Shown piece after piece: positions 55,640 through 64,000 of a DNA stretch of 64,000 bases. The stretch lies in the NCBI GenBank assembly GCA_012934845.2, contig WNNJ02002157.1, forward strand, positions 248,001-312,000, written 5' to 3'. The notes under the pieces were generated by a model that saw nothing but the letters and a program-made list of their open reading frames with translations, searched no databases and was not told the DNA's origin. A program made the position numbers and the translations under genes. Source of the DNA: Pomphorhynchus laevis (lineage: Eukaryota > Acanthocephala > Palaeacanthocephala > Echinorhynchida > Pomphorhynchidae). Numbering within the stretch: the stretch's first letter is position 1; each line of letters starts with the position of its first letter.

Positions 55640-57470
55640 TTAAAGTATTTTATTTATTGTATTAATCATTTACAAGAAAATATACAATTTTGGATCAATT
55701 CAATCATTTAAAAAAATAAATGGAATATATCTGTAGATAGTAAATTCTTCATACGTTTAACAATCATCATCAGCGTCGCATCTGTAAGTATAACGTGCGC
55801 GATTACCTTCAGACGAGCAACGATGATCAGTTCGCCACATAACGTCATCAGCAAACGTTACCGATTTTTTAAAGGTCGTTTCTTGATGCAATATTGGTCA
55901 CTAGTACCGTTGTTTTTCACTTGAGCGCTCTTTAGAGGAATCCTCTCATCGCCGTCTCTTCCTTCAATAATAGATAGCAGAATATGCTGCATCGCTAATT
56001 CTACTACATAGCAGTCCGCGAATTTGCCGACAGTTTGTTCACTGCTAGTTATGTAATTTAGTGTTTGCGATTTTTGTGTCATCACGTCTACGACTGCGCC
56101 CTGATCGCTTACTTGATCATTGCACTGTTCGCACAATTTCTGGTAGTATATGTTATCGAAGCCGAGCTTACTCTGCAAATACTAAATATCGATAAGAAAC
56201 AAATCCAGAACAATATGGTCTTTCCCATCAACTTGATAAATCTAGACGATTGAATTGTGTTGATTTACCGAAATGGGATTTGAGTCAACAGGCTCTTGGC
56301 TTTCGCTGGCTTATTCTGTTCCGTAAATGATGACTGTTGTTGATTATCGGTCTTACTAGTTCTACAAAGTGAAATGCTTTGTTTAGATCGATTATCATTG
56401 ATCCGTCTCACTGATACCAGTTTGTCAATTGCAGCAAAATCGTTGTAGGTAAAGCTATTAAAAGCACGTCTCCGAAGTGGTTTCCCGCGGCGTTTGCCGG
56501 GTGGCGTCGCAACCCCACATCCTCTTTTGTCAATATTTTCTAATTATCGTTGCTGAGTAGTCGTTATCCAATTCGTTGAGCTAGCATTAGCTTCGTTTAA
56601 TCGTTGCTTTCGGTTAATTTTCGTATTAGTGATGTCCTCCGAGTTAATTCCTGGTAACAACCAATCAACGCGCGTTTTTAAGTGTCCAGTATTTGATGCT
56701 TGATAGTTTATGTCAATGTGAAATCTGTTGTGTTGCATTTTAAGTGAATGAGTTAAGGCTGTATGCAATTATATAGGCTTCGACACGCTCTCTAAGGGAT
56801 CATTTGTTGATGATCTTACAGTTATCGACTCCTTTCGAAGGTTGAAAAAGCCTTGTTGCGAATCTGCTTAAGCAAATCGTTTTTAAATGTATTGTCACTT
56901 GTGCGGCAATTTGTCCTTCTCTTAATTGCTGGTAGTTTCGTTTCCACTATCAAAATTGATCCTACTATTAGGCGGTGGAGGAAGTTCGTCAATATGTGCT
57001 GGGTCATGTAATGACTGTTTTGACTGATCGGCGTTATTTAAACTGTTCTGGGATGATTGTTTTGTCTTATAATTCATCAACAATTTACATGGTTCAAGGG
57101 ATATAACTGAATATTGTGTTTCTTCGTCATTCAAAGATTTGAATTTATATTTGTCGTAAACGAGTAACAGGCCTTCAACAGCATCTGAATCATCATTTGC
57201 GAATTTTGCATAACGCGTAATAGGTGCATCATATCATCGGTATGTAGATTCTACTGACACGTTCTTCTTGAGACTAGCGTCTGGCTCGAATAGGCGTTCC
57301 TCAGGTTCACATGTTTCCTGTTGCATGTGGTCAAAGGCCAATATTGGAAGCCGATCGAGTGAAGCTAGCATAGCTTTTGCGTTGCTGTGGCAGCGGCGAG
57401 TTGTACGTTGGCGGCGTAATGACAGTATGCGGCTTGTTAGGGGTGGGTGACTGCAAAGTACTATTATAAA
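55640..57470 (-). other. Protein-like tract of unknown origin within a PLE
   Basis: About 1.8 kb, visibly richer in G and C than its flanks, with protein-like minus-strand frames: 55,858-56,178 (IYYQKLCEQCNDQVSDQG, later VGKFADCYVVELAMQHILL), about 56,300-56,768 (HNRFHIDINYQASNTGHL, and a basic PPGKRRGKPLRRRAF stretch), and 56,922-57,240 (EGLLLVYDKYKFKSLNDEE, DPAHIDELPPPPNSRINF). One frame near 56,110-56,228 starts with a hydrophobic leader MGKTILFWICFLSIFSIC. No family was recognised, and the tract looks broken. It could be a decayed host gene with introns or the remains of another mobile or virus-derived element. Confidence 0.4.
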
Positions 57471-57474
57471 GTAA

Positions 57475-58380
57475 TATTACTTTGATTTATCAAAATATTT
57501 AAGGATTCTAATAATTCCATTTTATCCATTGGAACACCTTTTATTTATCTAAATTGAGATGTCCCTACTTTTAAATAATTTTTATTTATTAAAATATTTA
57601 AGGATTCTAATAATTCCATTTAATCCATTGGAACACCTTTTACTTGTCTAAATATAGATGTCCCTACTTTTAAATAATTTTGATTTATCAAAATATTTAA
57701 GGATTCTATTAATTCAATTTTATCCAAATATTTATATTTATTTGATGATTTAATTTTTGTTAGATAGGCGTTATAATTATTATAACATATATATGTATAT
57801 TTTTTCCGAATATAAGATTAATTAATTTTACTAACGCTTCTTTAATATCTACTAAATCTAGATTTGTATAAAGCGTACTAAAATCGTACGTATTTATATT
57901 CTGAAAATTTATTCCTTTTGTCTGTTCTAAAAATTCTTTTGTAGAATTAATACTGAAATAGTGTTTTATACCAGTATTAATTTCGATTACCTTGCAATAT
58001 TTTTTAAAATGTGCTTTAATTACTTTAAGCATTTTATTCATATAAACAGAAAGTGGTTTTAATGTACATTTAAACGCACTACATATGAACCTAGGTTTTA
58101 TTGGATTTTTATGTAATTTTGGATTCCAATATAATATAGGTATAGTTTTATTATCTAATTCAACCCTTATACCCTTTTTATCCATTATAGAACAGTGACT
58201 TGTAATAATTGTTTCTAAACTCAACTCACTACGTTCATATGTTGGATTTACATTTAAATCATTAGAATTAACCTCTTTCATTAGTATATCATAATAAAGC
58301 TTTTTGCATATGAAGACAAAGTTATTACTAGCTTTATCAATAGTTGTTATTATATAGTTATCCTTTAATATATAGTTATC
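57475..58380 (-). mobile_element. PLE family 1 RT, N-terminal half
   Basis: The minus strand reads NNFVFICKKLYYDILMKEV, ILYWNPKLHKNPIKPRFI (the PKLHK motif typical of PLE RTs), CTLKPLSVYMNKMLKVIK, NTYDFSTLYTNLDLVDIKE. The main frame is 57,760-58,281. Toward 57,480 the segment coding the region before the MGG motif is present about three times in tandem (period near 95 bases, 57,480-57,700). Confidence 0.8.
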
Positions 58381-58384
58381 CTTT

Positions 58385-58744
58385 AGAACATTGAATTGTA
58401 ATAATTGTTTCTAAACTATTATATAAACTATATAAACTTTTATATAAACTATTATAAACTATTTAAAATCGTTTAACCATTATTTAATATTTATAATTAA
58501 TTATAAAAGTTTCAAATACGCGAAACTTTATACACAGAAATTTAATATATGAAAAATCATTCATTGAGAAATTTAATAGACGAAAAATTATTTAGATAAT
58601 AATTTTTATTATTATTTAATAGATATTTAAATAATTTATTAGAATATATTTAATTTATTTTAGTTTTAAAATTTCTGTCGTTTTATATAATTTAAACTAA
58701 TCTGAATTTTCAGTTAAATGATATGGTTTTTAATTACAATTACA
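58385..58744. other. No gene seen
   Basis: A/T-only runs; nothing recognised. Confidence 0.5.
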
Positions 58745-59155
58745 TGTGCAAAAAATTTACAACAGGGCGAAGATAATTAATAGTGGGTAAAGTTCCATAT
58801 TCCTCCTCGACATTTTTTAAACGCTGAGCATTGCCGCGATAAGATTTTTTTATGAATCCTGTTCGCCCACCATGTGCTGGGAAATTCGGACCTCATTCAA
58901 TGATTGCTCAAGTTTTAGATTGTCAATTAACTTATAAATAGGTGGATGTTTGGCTCTAACCATGAAATGCAACCCACGATGCCAACCTTAAACATAATTG
59001 TTTGTCCTTGCGATGCCTTGAATGACTCTATGAAATCAATTTCACTATTTTATTTCATTTCGAGAGTCACGCCTTTGTCCACGTCGATTAGCATCAATCC
59101 ATGTGTCTTTATAGTAATTGATAAAAAGGTCCAGGTGGTCATGTGTTGTTGAGTG
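58745..59155 (-). pseudogene. Mutator-like (MULE) transposase C-terminal fragment
   Basis: On the minus strand: YYKDTWIDANRRGQRR, then RTNNYV and GWHRGLHFMVRAKHPPIYK (about 59,000-58,935), KLIDNLKLEQSLNEVRISQH, and in another frame RGNAQRLKNVEEEYGTLP. The order N-N-x-V-E-G-W-H-R ... H-P-x-I-Y ... L-K-x-E-Q is that of MULE-type transposases often joined to FLYWCH zinc fingers in animals. A stop replaces the Glu before GWHR, and a shift follows the EQ segment. The DDE catalytic core is not visible. Confidence 0.65.
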
Positions 59156-59159
59156 ATGT

Positions 59160-59783
59160 TAATGCATTATTCTAGACTGACATAACCAGGTACCTTAACG
59201 TTAAATAGTGTTAAGGCTTATAAAAGATTTTACATTGAAGAAATATAAAATATTTTTTCATAAATGATTTTTCATATATCATATTTCTCCATGTATGAAA
59301 TGTCGTATATTTCTATATTTTAATGAATTTACGTATATGAATCTTCTATTTATAAATTTCCATATATAAAATTTCGTAAACTCCACCTGAATCCAAGACG
59401 AACACATAAACATCGTCTTGGAGGTACTAAAGTCTCGGATATAGCCAGAAAAATGTTCTTTGACAGAAACATCTGCTAAATGCTCCCAGCAGGCGCTCAT
59501 ACAACGTTTGGGTTTAGCAGGCTTGTATAGCATCCGATTCTGCCGTCGAAGTTTACTAACAATAAGTTAGTTATCGGTTAACAGCTCAGCCTCTCTCTTC
59601 ACACAAGTGTTCAGAATATAACGTCACAGATAAGATAAAACGATTTAAAATCGATCATTGATCATTGACTGAGAGAATCCTGATGCCATGTGCATCTATG
59701 AATCTCCTTATATTCAAACATGGTGTTGGTTATGCACAAATTGTTACGAGAACAAAAGTGCAATAATTAGACACCACTTGCAT
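59160..59783. other. No recognised gene; one Cys-containing frame
   Basis: A minus frame at 59,279-59,533 reads KPAKPKRCMSACWEHLADVS in a less AT-rich patch. It may belong to the neighbouring transposase or to another element, but no family could be named. Confidence 0.3.
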
Positions 59784-60170
59784 TCAAACCAGAGAGTCCG
59801 TTCCTCCCCAACACTTCCAAGTGCTACTGTCACCACCAACATGATCATTGAAGTCACCCAATATAACGAGGGAATCTCCAACAGGAGTATAATCAAGCAG
59901 AGACTGAAGATCTTCCATGAAGGCTGCGTATTTCGAGATAATGTTGGCAGCATAAGCACAAACAACAGTTAACCCCTTTTCCTCTTTGACTAAAAGTCTC
60001 AGAGACGCCAGCCTTTCCTTCACTGGGTTAAACCTCTCTACCACGACCGACAACCGCCGAATTGTAAGTATCCCTACACCTGCATGTCGTCGCTTTCCAT
60101 TGGTAACTCCCGAATATTTCAAGGTCCAACCTTGCTTCAAAAGTTTAGTTCCAGAAAAAACTCGAAAAAA
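59784..60170 (-). mobile_element. LINE endonuclease fragment
   Basis: The minus frame reads GWTLKYSGVTNGKRRHAGVG, then VKERLASLRLLVKEEKGLTV, VCAYAANIISKYAAFMEDLQ and SLVILGDFNDHVGGDSSTW. These are the central motifs of an APE-type LINE endonuclease of the kind widespread in animal LINEs with the AGVG and GDFN-H-G boxes. Only this domain part is present; RT is missing. Confidence 0.75.
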
Positions 60171-60174
60171 CTTG

Positions 60175-61240
60175 AAAAACTCGACTATTAAAAATAAAAT
60201 AATTATTAACGCCAAATTGAAGTACAAATTGAAGCCGATAATAGATATAATTACACAGCAGAGACATGTCAATGATGATATATGCTTTTATTTTTTGAGT
60301 GTCAAAATACTTTTTAAGCTTCTTACTTTTTGCTCAATGTCTCTAACTTCGTTATTTATCATTATACGTTAAATTGATTTAATGTAAATGCTGCCTATTA
60401 TTATGAAGTAATCTAAATCTAGGCTATATAATTAAACAAGACAAATGAACTAGTTGGCATGTAATAGTTATATGCAATATTTTTTGTTGTGAGTCATTTC
60501 CATAAAGACTAACCAAACTTAAAAAATGAGACCATAATTGCAAAGAAAAGTTAGGCTTTATTTTTCAATAAAAAGCAAAATGAATGATTTATTTCAAGTT
60601 TAAATCCTGTGTTGAAAATGCTTGTTCAAATCATATTGGTTAGTTCTTTTTATAATTAATGCTTATTATTCGCACTGGAATATAAATTTGAATGCTCCAG
60701 CTAATAGATTAAAAAAATACTTTAAAATTTCATAACTTTGAGGGTACCAAATTATAGATTTTCCTTAATGTAAATTATTATTGATCTTAACAATTACCTT
60801 ATATGATTTATATTCTATCGTAAGGAATTTACGTATAATTTATAAATCCTCAGAATTTCGCTTAATCTAAAGATTTTATAAATATAATTTACTTTAAAAT
60901 TTATACCGTCTAGGTTAGTTAATAATAGGTTCAAATCTATCTATAAGATTTCTTAGTCCTACTTCAAAATCAATATTATTATATTAATCAATAGTTATAT
61001 AAATTATGTATTTTAAATCGATCTAACAACATATAAACTGAATAGGGAATTAAATGAAACGGTATTTAGCACATTAGGTGCTAAATTCCTTTTAATAGTA
61101 GTGAATCCTCCCAATACGCAAGTATTTTGGCTTTTTTAAATTCTATATTTAAGAATATCAATTCTCAAAAATATCTTCCGGTTTTTGTTGGATTTACAAA
61201 ATCGTAAGCTGCTGTTTTTAATTTTTCATCAATATTTGAG
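60175..61240. other. No gene seen
   Basis: AT-rich sequence upstream of the NPC1 exon. A signal-peptide exon of NPC1 would be expected on this side but could not be identified. Confidence 0.5.
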
Positions 61241-61409
61241 GTGATAAATTTGTTTAAAACAATTTCCTCTAAATGCATAACTTATGGACAATGCGGCACA
61301 AACGAATATGGTTACTCTCAGAATTGTCTATATGATGGCCCGCCGAAAGCACTTAACAATACAGATGTGATAAGGGATCTGAAAGTACTGTGTCCGTGGT
61401 ATTTTAAAG
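61241..61409 (+). CDS. NPC1: NPC1 (Niemann-Pick C1) exon, N-terminal sterol-binding domain
   Basis: The frame reads KCITYGQCGTNEYGYSQNC then YDGPPKALNNT and LKVLCPWYFK, stopping at a GTAAAT donor (61,410). This matches the start of the cholesterol-binding N-terminal domain of NPC1 (human: C-V-W-Y-G-E-C-G ... N-C-x-Y-S-G-P-P-K-P-L ... L-C-P) with all four Cys aligned. NPC1 is a lysosomal membrane protein that exports cholesterol handed over by NPC2. The acceptor is placed at TTTGAG (61,239-61,240); the exact start is uncertain. Only this exon was found; the following Cys-rich exon is not visible before the window end, so the gene either has long introns or is a partial copy. Confidence 0.7.
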
Positions 61410-61410
61410 G

Positions 61411-62144
61411 TAAATATTTTTATTTTAAATATATTAAATTATTTTAAATTATTTCAAATAAAAAAAACATGTTTAAATCTACTTATTTTAGCGATCAATT
61501 TATCTGGCATAAATCAATTATAATTCTTGATTTATGGATCGTATAAATATTTACTACAAATATTTTCAACTAAAGGGTTTAAATTTGTTTTTAATAATAT
61601 AAAATTATTTGACAATTTTCTCTTAGAATATTTGATAACCAAGTTTAAAATCATATAAGTTATTTAAAAATTCCTGAAAATAGTAATTTTACTATTTATT
61701 ATGAAAACACGTAAAATTTCATTATTTGATGTTAGTGGTATAAAGGAAGACTCATCAGGTTTTGGTAAGTTTAAATTAAGAAAGTATAAGTTTTATTAGT
61801 TTAAATATAAATGTGTTATATAAATTTATAGATAGTGTTAAATAAATTTATAAAATTGCGTTAAATATAAAAATAGCATCAATATGTTAGAATATATTTA
61901 TTTAGTTTAGACTGATTACATATATTTATAAATAATTATAATTATCGTCCTTATAATATAATATTATAAAATTATCGTCCTTATAAAATTATCGTCCTTA
62001 TAATATATAAGTATTATTATACTTATATAATAAGTTGATTCGGGACTCCAAGTAAATTATTATCGAGATTTCTCGATAATTATCTTAATTATCGACTCTC
62101 AACTGATAACTGAGAACTTGTATCAAATTATTTAAATGATTCGA
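61411..62144. other. Probable NPC1 intron, nothing recognised
   Basis: AT-rich, with a small tandem repeat of ATTATCGTCCTTATAA (about 61,940-62,005). Confidence 0.45.
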
Positions 62145-62270
62145 CGCTACTAATCAGCTTAGATAGGTCTCGTCAGCTGCTGACCCAAACCTACATTTCA
62201 CGTTTCGACCCTTATTATCTGCTTACTCCGTACACTATGTGCTGATCGGATTCGATCAGCATCAGTGTAT
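62145..62270 (-). mobile_element. tRNA-derived SINE, copy 3 (5'-truncated head)
   Basis: The minus strand has the end of the tRNA-like head (TCGAATCCGATCAGCAC), then GTGTACGGAGTAAGC, GTCGAAACGTGAAATGTAGG, TCAGCAGCTGACGAG and AGCGTCG. It matches copy 2 over the body. The following inverted pair CTGATCGGATTCGATCAG adds a small palindrome at the truncated head. Confidence 0.6.
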
Positions 62271-62274
62271 TATT

Positions 62275-62740
62275 AAATTATTTGAATTATTTTGAAAAAA
62301 AAACTAATATCGTTACAAATTGTTGCAATTCTTAAAGTTTAATTATTTAATGTATTATATTTAATACAATTAGGTACGCATGAATGCTCATGCCAAAATG
62401 TTTCTTGTAAATTTAAATATGTCATCTTTACGATATAAATTAATAGTAGTTTTAGTTAATGTTAATTTAATGTTCATATCTAGATATACACCTTCTTTAT
62501 CATCAATATTGGTTTTGTTAAGAATAAGGCTTTCTGGATAAATGTGTTCACTAATTGAATAAAAATTATTAGAATTAAATACACATATATCATCAATTTA
62601 TCGAAACATATATTTCATATCTTTATACAATTTAGATTTATTTTTTAAACAATTATGAATAAATCCATATTCTATAAAGCTTAAAAATAAGTCTGCTATA
62701 ATTGGGCTACTATTACCACCCATTGGAACACCTTTTATGT
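62275..62740 (-). mobile_element. PLE family 1 RT, C-terminal fragment
   Basis: Minus-strand frames read KGVPMGGNSSPIIADLFL, IEYGFIHNCLKNKSKLYK, CVFNSNNFYSISEHIYPE and LTLTKTTINLYRKDDIF. The catalytic RYIDD is broken by a stop. It ends next to the SINE copy. Confidence 0.75.
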
Positions 62741-62744
62741 TTAT

Positions 62745-63145
62745 TCAAGATGCGTTTTGAGATTCGTTTGATTAATTGATTTTATTAATTTTCCTATTTT
62801 TGTTTTTTTTCCTCTTCAGTTAGTCTTTTATAATCGGACTCATGTATTTAATAATAATGAACTTCGATATTTCATTCCTTACGTACTGCAATTTTTTTCT
62901 TGGCAAACTATAAAACAAACTATGTTATCAAATACTTCAGCTACAAAATATGTGCCTGTCCCTTGAACATGACATTTTCTATTTTCATCCGTGATATTCC
63001 TTTTTAGTTTTCGACTACATCATGGAAAGAATAATTTGAGAACGTTATTTAAAATGACAAATAAGATCAAATAACCGAATCTACGTTTTTATTGCAATAT
63101 ATAAATTAAAAATAAAGATGAATAAAGTTTAAATATTTTATGAAG
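62745..63145. other. No gene seen
   Basis: AT-rich sequence between the PLE fragment and the right-arm repeats; nothing recognised. Confidence 0.45.
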
Positions 63146-63149
63146 ATAT

Positions 63150-63383
63150 TTATATAACAATAAAATTTATACATTTAAAATAGAAATTAATTTTATGAAT
63201 TCGATCAACGGCTTCTGCTGCAAATATTTTGTTTAAAAATGCTTGAATTGGAATGAGGCTCGCTGAAATTGGAATGATGCTCACTTGAATTGAAATGAGG
63301 CTCACCATAATATACCATCATGTTTTAGATAATATATTATAATATAATACGTCTACGTATTTGATACAATATATAAATTATAA
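63150..63383 (-). repeat. Extra diverged copy of part of the right arm
   Basis: Repeats the inner 200 bases of the right arm (GCTTCTGCTGCAAATATTTT, then three 21-22-base units with TTGGAATGAGGCTCGCTG, then CTCACCATAATATACCAT) with several differences. So this part is tandem, about 240-base period, on the right side. On the left only a short remnant is seen at about 38,075-38,120. Confidence 0.8.
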
Positions 63384-64000
63384 TTGTAGTGAAGATATTT
63401 ATATAACGATAAAATTTATACATTTAAAATAAAAATCAATGTTTATGAATTTGATCAATGGCTTCTGCTGCAAATATTTTGTTTAAAAATGATTGAATTG
63501 GAATGAGGCTCGCTGAAATTGGAATGATGCTCGCTTGAATTGGAATCAGGCTCACCATAATATACCATGTTTTAGATAATATAATAGTCTTCGTATTTTA
63601 TACGATATATAAATTAAAAATAAAGATAAATAATAAATAACTAAATACGATTTTATACAATTTATATTCATATTAAGTTAAAATTTAAAATTGAAATTTA
63701 AAAAGTCAATTATTATGAATTGACTGATAAATAATAAAGGATGTATTCGAGAATAAGGAATAGAATTCATCAGACGGAACTGCTATGCTATCAGGTTTCG
63801 ACCACCTATTCCTCGACCCAACATAGAAGCTGGGCCAAATACATGTCAATTACTTATTTCCACTGGTGAGGAATTGATGATTATAAAAGAATATTCTACA
63901 TAGCAGCGGGGTCAAATACGCGTTAATAACGTATTTCCTCCGTGAAATTTGATTATTAGGTGTACCTTATTCAAATAATACAAAGCATATCGCTTATTAT
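63384..64000 (-). repeat. Right arm of the identical long inverted repeat (runs off edge)
   Basis: Exact reverse complement of 37,359-37,975 in every block compared, containing a terminal-unit core (63,700-64,000), the palindromic GTCAATTATTATGAATTGAC region and three 21-22-base tandem units. It continues past base 64,000. Confidence 0.9.

Noticed and set aside
56110-56228. Hydrophobic leader in a minus frame, possible signal peptide of an envelope-like or secreted protein
   Set aside because: No further domain supports either identity, so it is only mentioned as part of an unidentified tract.
1-64000. CRISPR array, bacterial operon or plasmid features
   Set aside because: Spliced exons, LINEs, PLEs and a SINE show a eukaryotic genome. 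The only short regular repeats are the 20-base LINE monomers, without spacers.

Overview
This is a very AT-rich, gene-poor piece of a eukaryotic nuclear genome. It probably comes from an invertebrate, most likely an arthropod. The grounds are short (about 50 base) GT-AG introns, a GH37 trehalase, a PTP1B-class tyrosine phosphatase, an NPC1 exon, and a repeat load of CR1-like and jockey-like LINEs, Penelope-like elements (PLEs), a tRNA-derived SINE and a Mutator-like fragment. The species cannot be named from the sequence.

Layout. 1-12,060 is dominated by broken LINEs on both strands. One CR1-like RT copy (3,378-4,679) is interrupted by an inverted block carrying the 5' half of the same kind of element (4,680-7,186), whose 5' end has eleven 20-base monomers; the host copy resumes at 7,187. 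14,172-21,397 (+) holds six exons of a PTP1B/Ptp61F-class phosphatase with intact WPD, P-loop and Q-loop; a LINE with twin-priming architecture sits in its large intron. 21,770-31,000 is mostly non-coding AT-rich DNA with foldback repeats, hammerhead-ribozyme motifs and SINE copies. 31,637-33,331 (+) is an intact trehalase in one open frame.

34,690-64,000 is a repeat-dense zone. It holds at least seven fragments of one PLE family, one fragment of a second PLE family, several copies of a PLE-associated terminal unit with a candidate pseudoknotted RNA (36,670-41,270, 54,730-55,060 and 63,700-64,000), two jockey-like LINEs (41.6-45.1 and 45.9-48.1 kb), and remains of a distinct RT lineage (48.9 kb and 51.1-53.3 kb). 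It also holds a small four-transmembrane protein gene (50,275-50,946, +), a Mutator-like transposase fragment and one N-terminal exon of NPC1 (61,241-61,409, +).

The strongest unexplained signals are: (1) a pair of inverted arms of at least 617 bases, identical wherever compared, at 37,359-37,975 and 63,384-64,000, bracketing about 25 kb and running off the window; (2) the terminal unit with mutually exclusive-looking, covarying pairings around a GAAAC box; (3) three dispersed copies of a roughly 250-base unit carrying a canonical hammerhead core; (4) a more GC-rich protein-like tract of unknown origin that splits a PLE reverse transcriptase at 55.6-57.5 kb. The four host genes are unrelated in function and no operon-like logic is expected.
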